From contig NZ_FPAI01000007.1 of NCBI RefSeq assembly GCF_900116255.1, positions 1 through 64,000 of the forward strand: a stretch of 64,000 bases of DNA, in the 5' to 3' direction. Below, piece by piece: positions 54,376 through 62,182 of the stretch (the first letter of the stretch is position 1; each line of letters begins with the position of its first letter). Origin of the DNA: Halolactibacillus miurensis. GTDB lineage: Bacteria > Bacillota > Bacilli > Bacillales > Amphibacillaceae. Under the pieces are notes generated by a model, which worked only from the letters and a program-made list of their open reading frames with translations, was not told where the DNA came from and did not search any database. The translations under genes and the position numbers were made by a program.

Positions 54376-54930
54376 TTATTGACCAAACGCTTTCAAAGCT
54401 TCCGCTAGTTTTGATTTAGGTTTACTATCCGAAATGACATTTTGGATAGATTTTGGATTCAACGTTAGTCTGTCAGAGTATGTGATGATATCTTTTCTTA
54501 GATTTTCTATGATTAAAACCAAAGCAGGTTTTTTACCTGTTTCGTTCATATAGATATCGAGATGTTCTTTTTCTTTTTTATATTGATCCAAGGCATTGCG
54601 ATATTGAACGAGAAGATCAGTGTAGATATCGATAATTTGTTCAAATTCAATTTTATACGTGTTCAGCGACTTCATGTCGCTAATTACTCGTTTTTTATAC
54701 ATCATCTTTAAATCTTGTTTATTTGTTAGAAACTCCACATTTTTTTGTGGCTCGCTCTTTTCTTTTTTAAATAAACTAGATGCTTTTTCTCTTAGTTCGT
54801 CACTCGCGTTCTTCTTGCTACGCTCGACTTCAGACAAATAATTTCGAGAAATATCTAGCATTTCAGCGAGTTGTTTTTGAGTAAGGTTTTTCTTTTTACG
54901 ATATGATTTTAACTGCTCTCCAAAATTCAA
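54376..54930 (-). CDS. Small terminase (P27-like) with N-terminal XRE helix-turn-helix
   Basis: 184 aa from TTG at 54930, eight bases behind AGGAGG; the GTG at 54939 touches that site. Residues about 4-55 are a classic XRE helix-turn-helix ([20 protein letters not shown], then [13 protein letters not shown]). The C-terminal half (about 95-184, [40 protein letters not shown]) fits P27-type small terminases. It should recognise the cos site just upstream. P27 proteins usually lack a cro/cI-like head of this kind. Confidence 0.78.
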   Translation of the reverse strand: MNFGEQLKSYRKKKNLTQKQLAEMLDISRNYLSEVERSKKNASDELREKASSLFKKEKSEPQKNVEFLTNKQDLKMMYKKRVISDMKSLNTYKIEFEQIIDIYTDLLVQYRNALDQYKKEKEHLDIYMNETGKKPALVLIIENLRKDIITYSDRLTLNPKSIQNVISDSKPKSKLAEALKAFGQ

Positions 54931-54984
54931 TACGCTCACCTCCTAGCGACATTCTGAAATTTTTAAAACTTGCTGGAGAGGGAA

Positions 54985-55010
54985 AAAGTTCCCCCCGCCG
55001 GTCCCTATGA
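54985..55010 (-). other. Candidate cos site
   Basis: On the minus strand CGGCGGGGGG (55000-54991) is the only long GC run in an AT-rich spacer between the HNH and small terminase genes, followed by the palindrome GGGAACTTTTTCCC. GC-rich 10-base cohesive ends at this place are known in staphylococcal cos phages that also carry an HNH gene beside the terminase. The cut positions are not visible. Confidence 0.65.
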
Positions 55011-55044
55011 TACTGTTATTCCTATTAATAAGAGGGGGGGTTAT

Positions 55045-55362
55045 TCATGTGCGTTCATAGAATCTATCAAACTCTTTCTTCCGTTTACTCTGCCAATAGA
55101 TACCTCTATCAATGACTTCATTCGTATTTCTATCGTGGAATGTATTGTGTACACTGTTCGTTAAAGGTAGCAAGTTCCAATCTTCATAAGCTAGCTCAGG
55201 ATAATATTCTAACGGATAGATGTGATGTATCATCTCTGCTTGTCTATTGTTACCGTACTGTCTACTCTCAGCGCATAGATAGTCATGCTGTTTAAGTATG
55301 TTCTCTCGTTTCCGTCTCCACCTTTTAGTCTTGTAAAAAGGATTCGTCTGTTTCGCTGTCAT
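55045..55362 (-). CDS. HNH endonuclease of the packaging module
   Basis: 105 aa from ATG 55362 behind AGAGGTGATATGT. The HNH motif is seen as EMIHHIYPLEYYPE, then WNLLPLTNSVHNTFHDR. Position directly before cos and terminase matches the HNH proteins that are needed with terminase for cos cleavage. Confidence 0.88.
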   Translation of the reverse strand: MTAKQTNPFYKTKRWRRKRENILKQHDYLCAESRQYGNNRQAEMIHHIYPLEYYPELAYEDWNLLPLTNSVHNTFHDRNTNEVIDRGIYWQSKRKKEFDRFYERT

Positions 55363-55483
55363 ACATATCACCTCTCTATATCTACTCATGACAGCGCAGG
55401 AACTTAATCCTTTTTTATTGTGCGCTGTAATCAATAGACGATAAAAAAGACACCTCACTATGAGATGCCTCAGATAATACTAT

Positions 55484-55798
55484 TTAGTTAATAAATATCG
55501 TGTGCTTAACTTTCCACTTCTCTAGATCGATGCGTACCCAGAAACCATAAATGCCTAATGTTATAAAAGTTAATAATAGCCACTTGATCCATCGGCCGAA
55601 TAGACTAACAGCCGAGCCTGTAAACTTCAGTCGTCTACCCTCAATCACCGTGTGATTAATCTTCCATCCATACACTTTACATAAAGCCCACGGATACATA
55701 ATGCCTATCGTTGCTACGGTGATGAGTCCGCCTAATAACGACCAACCTATCAACTGCAACAACCCTCCATCAAAATACGACTTTGTTTCTCCTGTCAT
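55484..55798 (-). CDS. DUF898-like small membrane protein (104 aa)
   Basis: From ATG 55798, seven bases behind AAGGAG. Contains YFDGGLLQLIGWSLLGGLI, TIGIMYPWALCKVYGWKINH and ITLGIYGFWVRIDLEKWKVKH: two repeats of a membrane helix followed by a conserved aromatic-basic loop, as in DUF898/YjgN-like proteins. Role in the phage unknown; such a gene between late regulator and packaging module is not standard. Confidence 0.65.
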   Translation of the reverse strand: MTGETKSYFDGGLLQLIGWSLLGGLITVATIGIMYPWALCKVYGWKINHTVIEGRRLKFTGSAVSLFGRWIKWLLLTFITLGIYGFWVRIDLEKWKVKHTIFIN

Positions 55799-55954
55799 AC
55801 AATCACTCCTTAGTATAATTTGACATGGTTTTATTTTACCATAACAGAAAAGAAATAGAAGGGTGAAATTTAAGGACACCCGCACCGATTGCACGAATGT
55901 CCTAACTAAGGAGATGTATTCCACATTAACATAATATCACAGATTAGAAGGCCA

Positions 55955-55975
55955 AAAGTGACATTAAAGTGACAT
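55955..55975. promoter_or_regulatory. Direct repeat AAAGTGACAT x2, candidate late-promoter activator site
   Basis: Two copies of AAAGTGACAT at 55955-55964 and 55966-55975, spaced 11 bases (one helical turn), right behind the late regulator gene and before the packaging genes. On the minus strand they precede a TGTGATATTAT that could be a -10. A good candidate for the regulator target. Confidence 0.5.
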
Positions 55976-55976
55976 G

Positions 55977-56414
55977 TTACCTCCAACCTAGAACTTCAAC
56001 TGTCGCTTGAACCATTTCATCACGCCATCTCAACGCTTGCCTCTTACTTACAGAACATTGATTCGCAACGTATTCCCAATCTTTATTATTGTCCTTACAC
56101 CAGTATCTTTCATGTACTAACCGCTTCCGATCTTTAGGCAATGCGTTATACACTGTTTCAATTGCACTTGTAATCTCACGTAAGTAATTAAGTTGCTTAT
56201 GTTTAGTCAGTCTGATTACTTTATCTGCTGTCGGGTCTGTTGTGTCTCTTACACTGTTCTTACCAGCTACAACTGTTGGATCGTTGTTACTATCATCGTA
56301 CGGATAAAGTATCGCGTCTTCTAGCATCTTACTTTCTTGTAACGTCCGATAATAGTTAAACCACTCTGATTCAACTTTTTTAAATGTTGACTTGGTTGTC
56401 TTTAGTTCCTGCAC
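55977..56414 (-). CDS. ArpU/RinA-type late transcriptional regulator
   Basis: 145 aa, sigma-like. The C-terminal helix-turn-helix is DWEYVANQCSVSKRQALRWRDEM; upstream lies ETVYNALPKDRKRLVHERYW. It matches the ArpU/RinA family that switches on packaging and structural operons. It sits just before those genes, with the repeat 55955-55975 behind it. Confidence 0.85.
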   Translation of the reverse strand: MQELKTTKSTFKKVESEWFNYYRTLQESKMLEDAILYPYDDSNNDPTVVAGKNSVRDTTDPTADKVIRLTKHKQLNYLREITSAIETVYNALPKDRKRLVHERYWCKDNNKDWEYVANQCSVSKRQALRWRDEMVQATVEVLGWR

Positions 56415-56426
56415 ATTATCTACCGC

Positions 56427-56828
56427 CTATCTGCTTGATCCGTCTTCTAAATCGATTCTAACTTTGTATTTCAATGCGTTAATTTCTTCTCGTGTTGTAA
56501 TAAAAGCTGTATTCCAGCGCTTATAATTGTTGTATGCATCCGCTTCTCGTTGTCTTATATCGATAATAGCAAGCTCTGCATGTACTGCTTTGCTTTGTTT
56601 AGCTTTTAAGTACTCTGTGTTGTAAATACGCTTACGCTCAACGTATATGTTCCTATGAATCTCCGAGAATATCGCAGCCAATCGACCGATGAATACAAGC
56701 TGTTTTGATAACAAGTATATCTTGTCTACTTTATCTTCTTCCGATAGCTTCATGATCTGTTTATGATAGTTCTTCACTTCTTCTAGGTTCTCATCTATCC
56801 GCTTCTGGTTAGTCATATAATCACTCAC
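56427..56828 (-). CDS. Unknown helical phage protein (133 aa)
   Basis: Almost fully helical, coiled-coil-like, rich in Lys, Glu and Arg (RIDENLEEVKNYHKQIMKLS). No family recognised. Start is uncertain: GTG at 56828 or ATG at 56816. Confidence 0.6.
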   Translation of the reverse strand: MSDYMTNQKRIDENLEEVKNYHKQIMKLSEEDKVDKIYLLSKQLVFIGRLAAIFSEIHRNIYVERKRIYNTEYLKAKQSKAVHAELAIIDIRQREADAYNNYKRWNTAFITTREEINALKYKVRIDLEDGSSR

Positions 56829-56836
56829 TGACTGTT

Positions 56837-57394
56837 TTAATAACCATTATATTGTCTCTCGTGATTGGTTTTATTTTTGTCGTAGTAGGCTTGTTCTATC
56901 TGTTCGTCTGTAAAACCTAGCAATCTTCCTAAATTTAAAAAACCATTAAACAACATTTCATACGAACCTAACACACCCATAGACATGCAATTTTTAACCG
57001 ATTCCACATGATTAAATAGTTGGTTAAATTGGTGCAAGATCGTATAATCCAATCCAGTCGGTTTAAGTGCTGTATAGACAGAAAAATGATATTCATTTCC
57101 GATAGATAACAAAAAATGCAGACAATCGACGTATTCTTCTAACAATGGATTTTCATAAAGATTAATAAAATCACCATTTTCAACCCCTGTATAGCAAACC
57201 CAGCTACCTTTCGTTCTCGGTTTTTGGTCTTCACTCCAAAACTTAAATCCTCGCCACTCATTTGCAAGTTCTCCTAATTCTGTCCTCAACGCTAAATACT
57301 TTTCTGCAAGAAGATCTTTACCTTGTAATCCTTTTTCTGCGACTATGCGTTCATCTAGTTTTCGCTGCGTTTCAAACAACTGTTTTAAATCCAT
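56837..57394 (-). CDS. Dimeric (all-alpha) dUTPase
   Basis: 185 aa from ATG 57394 (GGAG nine bases before). The MazG-like metal motif is seen as LRTELGELANEWRGFKFW and LLEEYVDCLHFLLSIGNEY, the dUTPase_2 pattern. Hydrolyses dUTP to keep uracil out of phage DNA. In staphylococci dimeric dUTPases also relieve Stl-type repressors of phage satellites; whether this one does is unknown. Confidence 0.88.
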   Translation of the reverse strand: MDLKQLFETQRKLDERIVAEKGLQGKDLLAEKYLALRTELGELANEWRGFKFWSEDQKPRTKGSWVCYTGVENGDFINLYENPLLEEYVDCLHFLLSIGNEYHFSVYTALKPTGLDYTILHQFNQLFNHVESVKNCMSMGVLGSYEMLFNGFLNLGRLLGFTDEQIEQAYYDKNKTNHERQYNGY

Positions 57395-57409
57395 GTTCAC
57401 GTTCTCCTT

Positions 57410-57559
57410 TTAATTAAAATTGTAATATAAAGAAATACTTAATACGATCGCTACAATATCATCGACTAATCTCGGTTGTGTTTGACCATATATGATTTTC
57501 TCTAATAGCATCCATGCAATTGTTACGATTATATAAAGTATTAATATTTTAAATATCAT
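57410..57559 (-). CDS. Tiny membrane protein (49 aa)
   Basis: ATG at 57559 behind GAGAGGAATTTGATTTTG; the frame reads MIFKILILYIIVTIAWMLLE and later VDDIVAIVLSISLYY: two hydrophobic helices with a short charged link. The stop overlaps the ribosome site of the dUTPase gene. Unknown function. Confidence 0.55.
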   Translation of the reverse strand: MIFKILILYIIVTIAWMLLEKIIYGQTQPRLVDDIVAIVLSISLYYNFN

Positions 57560-57615
57560 CAAAATCAAATTCCTCTCGATTGCACTTTAATTAGTTCTTT
57601 TTGCAATTGTTCATT

Positions 57616-57711
57616 TTATTGTTCTAATCGTTCGTTTGTTTCTTCTAAAGCTTTTATATATGCTTCTACGTTGTGTAATATCTCAGCTAGTTCCGTATCG
57701 TGACGTTTCAT
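57616..57711 (-). CDS. Tiny coiled-coil peptide (31 aa)
   Basis: ATG at 57711 overlaps the stop of the P-loop gene (ATGA). Product MKRHDTELAEILHNVEAYIK and 11 more residues, one helix. Likely translated by coupling; function unknown. Confidence 0.45.
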   Translation of the reverse strand: MKRHDTELAEILHNVEAYIKALEETNERLEQ

Positions 57712-58037
57712 AAATAATAACCTAATTTATCGTAGTCTATAGTTTCATCGTAATCAGTAATCGTCATTGCTTGGATGTTTCCTTTTAACAGCCTGTTTAG
57801 TACACTTTGTGCCTCATCGACTAATAAGGGATATCTTTTATATTTATCATAAGAACTAATATATTCATCGACTGATATCGGCTTAGGAATAACTAAACCC
57901 ATACGCTTAGCAATAAAACTAACCTCTTTAGCTTGATCTGAACTATTGACTATTATGATAGCGTTGGATTCGTGAGCCATCTTAATAAGTTTCGTTGTCT
58001 TTCCGCTTTTTCTTGGTTGGCAAAATACTTTAATCAT
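57708..58037 (-). CDS. Small P-loop protein (109 aa)
   Basis: Starts MIKVFCQPRKSGKTTKLIKM: a Walker A-type loop (P-R-K-S-G-K-T-T) at the very N-terminus; YPLLVDEAQSVLNRL supplies a Walker B with DEA. Short single-domain P-loop proteins like this are frequent in phage early regions. Nucleotide binding is likely, role unknown. ATG 58037 is ten bases after AAAGGA. Confidence 0.7.
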   Translation of the reverse strand: MIKVFCQPRKSGKTTKLIKMAHESNAIIIVNSSDQAKEVSFIAKRMGLVIPKPISVDEYISSYDKYKRYPLLVDEAQSVLNRLLKGNIQAMTITDYDETIDYDKLGYYL

Positions 58038-58066
58038 TCTAAACACGTCCTTTTTTTCATTTTTAT

Positions 58067-58219
58067 TTAATTAGCAAAAGCTAGTAATGTGGATATCGTT
58101 ATCGATATGATTAACGTGAACAATAATTCTTGTCGTTTAACATCTTCTTTTTCAGCAACTAAACCTATGAAACTAATAATAATGATAAATAATAGGGTTA
58201 TTTGAAATGCTATGATCAT
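58067..58219 (-). CDS. Tiny membrane protein (50 aa)
   Basis: ATG at 58219 overlaps the stop of the gene before (ATGA). It reads MIIAFQITLLFIIIISFIGL, a charged KEDVKRQE loop and a second hydrophobic helix. Unknown function. Confidence 0.55.
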   Translation of the reverse strand: MIIAFQITLLFIIIISFIGLVAEKEDVKRQELLFTLIISITISTLLAFAN

Positions 58220-58440
58220 CCCGTCACATCCTTTATCGTGTCGAATACTTCTTCAGGCGTCTCTTTAACTAGATACGAGCGCGCAACACCTTCATTTACA
58301 ACGAGTATTGAAGAATGCGTTTCACAACTTTTGATAGATTCTATTAAGTCAGCTCTGATATATACTTTTTCGTATTTCGGAGATAAAGTTAAACCTGCAG
58401 GTTTATATAAATTATAAGAATTTAGTATTACGAATCTCAT
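58216..58440 (-). CDS. Unknown phage protein (74 aa)
   Basis: Small beta-rich protein (MRFVILNSYNLYKP, ILVVNEGVARSYLV). Start ATG after GAGGAGGAAGTGACGGA, overlapping the lipoprotein stop. No family recognised. Confidence 0.65.
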   Translation of the reverse strand: MRFVILNSYNLYKPAGLTLSPKYEKVYIRADLIESIKSCETHSSILVVNEGVARSYLVKETPEEVFDTIKDVTG

Positions 58441-58847
58441 TCCGTCACTTCCTCCTCAGTTTTGTATTCTATATCAATCGGTACAATTTTTTCCGGCTTG
58501 AAAATCATCTTATAATCATATTCCGATACATCGGACGTTCTTAATTGTTCGACTGTATACGTCACATTGTCGCTCAGTCCTAGATAATGCTTTTGGTATT
58601 TATCAGGACCGACTTTTGCAACGACTTCAATAACGTTGTCGCGGTCAAGGTCTACACTGATGTTTCCGACCATCTCCATGATATAAGTGTCAGTAAGTGA
58701 GTTATAAAACACTACACGTCTGATTACTCTAAATTCGTCTGAATCCTTGCTGATGTTGTGTGACACCGTATCCGCTGCAGAAGAACAAGCACTCAATAAC
58801 ATTGTTAATAAGACCATACTTAGTAAAATCGTTTTTCGTTGTTTCAT
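58437..58847 (-). CDS. Phage lipoprotein with beta-sandwich domain
   Basis: 136 aa from ATG 58847, behind AAAGGTG. A signal peptide with lipobox LLSAC (C21) is followed by a beta-rich domain FRVIRRVVFYNSLTDTYIME, then DVSEYDYKMIFKPEKIVP, a fold common to phage early-region proteins whose other members are not always lipidated. Surface lipoproteins of this kind can act in superinfection exclusion (as Ltp of TP-J34 does); that role here is inferred. Confidence 0.72.
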   Translation of the reverse strand: MKQRKTILLSMVLLTMLLSACSSAADTVSHNISKDSDEFRVIRRVVFYNSLTDTYIMEMVGNISVDLDRDNVIEVVAKVGPDKYQKHYLGLSDNVTYTVEQLRTSDVSEYDYKMIFKPEKIVPIDIEYKTEEEVTE

Positions 58848-58861
58848 TCCTTCATCACCTT

Positions 58862-59086
58862 TCATTCGTTCGGTCCATGGAAACTTTCATCTATATCAAA
58901 GTGCCATAATAAAAACATTACAACCGTTGCCAATAAAATGATTATTGGTATACCGTACATAAAGACTTCACCGAGAAGTGGATCGCGTAAATATACTCCT
59001 CTAATAAAAAAACCAATAAGTATGAAAGACGCAACCGCTACAAGCGTCACAAGCAATGAAGTGAACCCTAAATCTTTTAGCTTCAT
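58862..59086 (-). CDS. Small membrane protein (74 aa)
   Basis: Two membrane helices (about 8-30 and 43-63) with a periplasm-side loop YLRDPLLGE and a charged tail. Overlaps the gene before; unknown. Confidence 0.6.
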   Translation of the reverse strand: MKLKDLGFTSLLVTLVAVASFILIGFFIRGVYLRDPLLGEVFMYGIPIIILLATVVMFLLWHFDIDESFHGPNE

Positions 59087-59280
59087 TTCTTCATCTCCAT
59101 TTCTAAAAATTTAACAAGTTCTCCCTGCGTTTTTCCAGTCGGTACAGCGTATTCTATTGCCATTTTTATAGCTGTTGTTATTGCTTCAAGTCTTTCTTTT
59201 GTCATGGCAACCGCATAAACCTTGTTGTTATTGTCATTTAACAATATGGTCACTCGTGTGTTTTCAATATCTAACTCCAC
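59083..59280 (-). CDS. Unknown phage protein (65 aa)
   Basis: GTG at 59280, eight bases after GGAG that itself lies in the end of the previous gene; the longer frame to 59379 has no start signal. Contains RVTILLNDNNNKVYAVAMTK and a helical C-terminus. No family recognised. Confidence 0.6.
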   Translation of the reverse strand: MELDIENTRVTILLNDNNNKVYAVAMTKERLEAITTAIKMAIEYAVPTGKTQGELVKFLEMEMKK

Positions 59281-59284
59281 TTCT

Positions 59285-59491
59285 TCATCTCCTTTGTTGT
59301 ATACTGAATTTCCCTTTCGGTAGAAACAAACGTTGGTTGTCGCTTGTTCTATAGTTGACATCGCATAACTCGTTGTCATAAATAAACGTATTACCTTTAA
59401 TCGATCTTACATATCCGCCTTTCACCTCAAATCCGATAAGTACAGAACAGTTACTTTTTCTTAAATACCAGACTGCTAATTTTTTTAACAT
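59285..59491 (-). CDS. Unknown phage protein (68 aa)
   Basis: MLKKLAVWYLRKSNCSVLIG, then a short beta-rich part ending QQRR. Start ATG after GGGAGAGATAGCGAG. This type (VWYLRKxxCSVL) is frequent in phages of bacilli; function unknown. Confidence 0.65.
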   Translation of the reverse strand: MLKKLAVWYLRKSNCSVLIGFEVKGGYVRSIKGNTFIYDNELCDVNYRTSDNQRLFLPKGKFSIQQRR

Positions 59492-59516
59492 CTCGCTATC
59501 TCTCCCTTAACATGTA

Positions 59517-59918
59517 TTACGTAGTTTCACTCGAACTACGCAGTAACTTTTGGTCCAAATCATAAATAAACGATTGAATTTTAGCTTTGTTAAATTGGTA
59601 AAGTGTATCAACTGACCAATAAGGTGCTCTAATAGAAATCCCATCATCTAAAAGGGATAAATAGCCGTTATCATCATATCGGCGGTCATAGTATTCGTCA
59701 TAATCAGAACCCATGCTATGGGCTTCTTTAGGCGCTATATTAGTCCAAGATTCATTTGCAATTTTTTTAATATAATCAGTAAAGACTTTAAATTCTTCTG
59801 ATGAAAACCTATATACAAAACGCTCCTCTTTTTCTTTTTTGCCTTCTGCATTCTCGAAAAAAATAGCTGACTTACGATGTTTAATAACAAGTCCATTTTC
59901 GAATTCTTTAACTTTCAA
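59517..59918 (-). CDS. Unknown phage protein (133 aa)
   Basis: Acidic, aromatic-rich soluble protein (DYDEYYDRRYDDNGYLSLLD). No recognised domain. Start ATG after AAGGAGGTAACACTTTGA. Confidence 0.6.
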   Translation of the reverse strand: MKVKEFENGLVIKHRKSAIFFENAEGKKEKEERFVYRFSSEEFKVFTDYIKKIANESWTNIAPKEAHSMGSDYDEYYDRRYDDNGYLSLLDDGISIRAPYWSVDTLYQFNKAKIQSFIYDLDQKLLRSSSETT

Positions 59919-59956
59919 AGTGTTACCTCCTTAATGAACAGTTTCTCTCAACTACG

Positions 59957-60133
59957 TCAGAACCATATATCGAAGGGATGATCATGATTGATGTCTGACG
60001 CTCTAAAATGAGTAAGTATACTAACAAGCTTCTCGTACGATTTATCTTGCACATCGTGATAGTCAAACTTATTAGCAAGTTCTTGTATAACGTGTATCCG
60101 CTTCTTAGCATCAAGTATTTCGGAGTATCTCAT
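59957..60133 (-). CDS. Unknown phage protein (58 aa)
   Basis: ATG at 60133 behind GAGGTGTGTAT. Helical small protein (RYSEILDAKKRIHVIQELAN). The alternative frame 59923-60114 lacks a ribosome site and is rejected. Confidence 0.55.
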   Translation of the reverse strand: MRYSEILDAKKRIHVIQELANKFDYHDVQDKSYEKLVSILTHFRASDINHDHPFDIWF

Positions 60134-60142
60134 ATACACACC

Positions 60143-60283
60143 TCATTGTTTGCTGTATTCCTTGATTAACTCTTCTACCCGCTTCAATTCTAGATAGATT
60201 GTGACAAGTTCTGCATCCGTCATCTGTTTAGCTTGGTAAATACCTAATTTATTGAGTAAGTCAATAAACTGTTTTCTTGACAC
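60143..60283 (-). CDS. Unknown small helical protein (46 aa)
   Basis: GTG at 60283 behind GGTGATAAAC, inside the end of the previous gene. Reads SRKQFIDLLNKLGIYQ, then KQMTDAELVTIYLELKRVEE. Two helices; unknown function. Confidence 0.5.
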   Translation of the reverse strand: MSRKQFIDLLNKLGIYQAKQMTDAELVTIYLELKRVEELIKEYSKQ

Positions 60284-60833
60284 GTTTATCACCAAGAATC
60301 ATTTGATATTTGCTTTTAATCTTCGTGACGTTACTACTGCTCGAAACCCCCGGTACCAACTTAGCAATTTCTTTATTCGTTTTACCTTCGCGCACAAGAT
60401 CAAGTACTTGCTTTTCTCTGCGTAGTATCTTTTCTTCTTTTAGCTTTTGTTCTTGATTAAAGTATTTTTTCGCACGTTCATCTGTTTTGATTAAATATCG
60501 TATCTTACCTTTTACCGCGGATGTCGTACGATTCAATTCGATAGCGATCTCTTTTGCAGTCCATTGCTTGATAAACCTTAAATCGATAATCTCTTTAAGT
60601 TCTTGGTCCGTGTATCCGTTTGCTCTCGTGTACTTAACTCCGTTCAAGTCAAAAAGATACTCACGCTCTTCTTTCGTTAATTCTTTATGTGACTTTCTCT
60701 GTAACTTCTTCCGCTTAGCAACACGCTTTGGATAAATCTTATCTAGCATTGCTTGTAATTCGTGTGTAGGTGCATCATTAGCAATCATTTTGTCTAACTC
60801 AATTAATAATCTTGTTCTTTCGTCCAAAACCAT
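60261..60833 (-). CDS. Putative DNA-binding protein with two helix-turn-helix motifs (190 aa)
   Basis: A basic middle (RVAKRKKLQRKSHKELT) leads to two HTH-like segments: WTAKEIAIELNRTTSAVKGK (about 92-112) and KTNKEIAKLVPGVSSSSNVT (about 150-170). The second resembles resolvase/SigF-type HTH ends. No catalytic domain is seen, so I read it as a regulator or DNA-binding accessory. The start is uncertain: ATG 60833 is close to AGGAG, and TTG 60827 has better spacing. Confidence 0.62.
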   Translation of the reverse strand: MVLDERTRLLIELDKMIANDAPTHELQAMLDKIYPKRVAKRKKLQRKSHKELTKEEREYLFDLNGVKYTRANGYTDQELKEIIDLRFIKQWTAKEIAIELNRTTSAVKGKIRYLIKTDERAKKYFNQEQKLKEEKILRREKQVLDLVREGKTNKEIAKLVPGVSSSSNVTKIKSKYQMILGDKRVKKTVY

Positions 60834-60839
60834 CAACTC

Positions 60840-61253
60840 CTAAAATGGTAAATCATCATCTGAAATATCAATCGGTTCACTTTGCGTTTGCGGTGCCGTT
60901 CTTGGATAATCAACCGCTTCTTGTTTATTGTTCTTATTAGATTCTAAAAACTGTACGGATCCAGCTAATACTTCAGTAACCTTCACACTTTTACCCTCTT
61001 TGTTATCGTATTTGCGGGTTCTTAAACTACCATCTACACCGATTAATTTACCTTTACTCATATAATTGGCGAGATTCTCCGCCGGCTTGTTCCAAATGAC
61101 GCAATCAAAAAAATCTACTTTTCTTTCACCGTTTTGATTTGTGAATGGTTCATTTACTGCGATAGTAAAGTTAGCTACCGCTTTACCGCTTTGTGTGTAT
61201 CTCAAATCTGGGTCCTTGACTAATCGACCTACTAAAACAACTCTGTTTAACAT
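60840..61253 (-). CDS. ssb: Single-stranded DNA-binding protein
   Basis: 137 aa. OB-fold with [39 protein letters not shown] and a variable linker ending in the acidic tip DDDLPF, which recruits repair and replication partners. Phage copy used in its own replication. Start ATG after AGGATGATTAAAC. Confidence 0.95.
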   Translation of the reverse strand: MLNRVVLVGRLVKDPDLRYTQSGKAVANFTIAVNEPFTNQNGERKVDFFDCVIWNKPAENLANYMSKGKLIGVDGSLRTRKYDNKEGKSVKVTEVLAGSVQFLESNKNNKQEAVDYPRTAPQTQSEPIDISDDDLPF

Positions 61254-61259
61254 GTTTAA

Positions 61260-61718
61260 TCATCCTTTCATAAATACAACCCAGTGTGTTTTTCCTCGTT
61301 TGTTACCGAAAAGAGGATTGTAATCAATTACTGATAAAATTTCTTTTAATTTAATTTGTTCTTCATTCCACTTAAAGATTAAAGTTCCATTCTGCTTTAA
61401 AACTCTCATGCTTTCATCGAATCCTTTTGTAATATCATCTTTCCATGTATCCTTGTTTAATTTTCCATATTTTTTAGCTAACCAGGATTCATCTCCTGCT
61501 CTTAATAAATGCGGTGGATCAAACACGACCAAGTGAAAAGATTCATCTTCAAAAGTCATATTTCTAAAATCACCAACTATATCCGGTGATACATTTATAA
61601 CGTGGCCACTCTCTAATTCTTCGTAGTGCGTTCGGTTATCCATGTACAAAGTATCCTCATTTTCTTTATCAAACCAAAACATGCGACTACCGCAACATGC
61701 ATCAAGTATTTTCTTCAT
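61260..61718 (-). CDS. Phage SAM-dependent methyltransferase-like protein
   Basis: 152 aa. Motif I is LDACCGSRMFWFD near the N-terminus, motif IV is VVFDPPHLL (DPPY-like), and MRVLKQNGTLIFKWNE follows. It is of the small phage type related to N6-adenine DNA methyltransferases, but lacks a clear target recognition domain. DNA methylation against host restriction is plausible. Start ATG after GGAGCCTATCAAA. Confidence 0.8.
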   Translation of the reverse strand: MKKILDACCGSRMFWFDKENEDTLYMDNRTHYEELESGHVINVSPDIVGDFRNMTFEDESFHLVVFDPPHLLRAGDESWLAKKYGKLNKDTWKDDITKGFDESMRVLKQNGTLIFKWNEEQIKLKEILSVIDYNPLFGNKRGKTHWVVFMKG

Positions 61719-61730
61719 TTTGATAGGCTC

Positions 61731-61844
61731 CTAAATAAAAATAATGTAAGTGTAACGTCTTGGTTTAGAGTAGAACATTTGTACGACTTGTAATATTTCA
61801 CCGCTTCTTGTTCTGATGGTCTTTTCCAAAACGTAGATTTTCAT
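61731..61844 (-). CDS. Tiny basic peptide (37 aa)
   Basis: ATG at 61844 overlaps the stop of the HNH gene (ATGA). Reads MKIYVLEKTIRTRSGEI, then YSKPRRYTYIIFI. Probably translated by coupling; unknown. Confidence 0.4.
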   Translation of the reverse strand: MKIYVLEKTIRTRSGEILQVVQMFYSKPRRYTYIIFI

Positions 61845-62182
61845 AAATAGTTACCGTCCTGATCTAGACGTCGTTCTCGCCAACTCTCAAACCATTTACG
61901 ACCTAAATGTGCAGGTTCGTGATATGGCCCTATCTTTAAACCGTGCGACCAATCATGACATGCTCTACATACCGTCACGCCATTCCGTTTCTCGCCAGTT
62001 CCGCCTTGCGACTTATAAGTGATGTGGTGCGGTACACTCTCGATGATGCCTTTACCGCACTTCACGCATTTATAGCCGTCTCGTTCGAATATTGCTTGTT
62101 TAACTGCTGGTGAGAAGTTACGGTTTGTTTTCTTGCGCTTACTTCCTAGTTGAGATTGTTTGCTGTAAGGGCTGAACGTCAT
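61841..62182 (-). CDS. HNH endonuclease (early region)
   Basis: 113 aa. FSPAVKQAIFERDGYKCVKC followed by PHHITYKSQGGTG and VCRACHDWSHG forms an HNH fold with a CxxC...CxxC zinc site. It may be a homing-type or replication-linked nuclease. Start ATG after GGAGGACCTTAATC. Confidence 0.88.
   Translation of the reverse strand: MTFSPYSKQSQLGSKRKKTNRNFSPAVKQAIFERDGYKCVKCGKGIIESVPHHITYKSQGGTGEKRNGVTVCRACHDWSHGLKIGPYHEPAHLGRKWFESWRERRLDQDGNYL

Noticed and set aside
59923-60114. 63-codon minus-strand frame overlapping the 58-aa gene
   Set aside because: Lacks a ribosome site; the overlapping frame starting at 60133 has one and fits the gene spacing.
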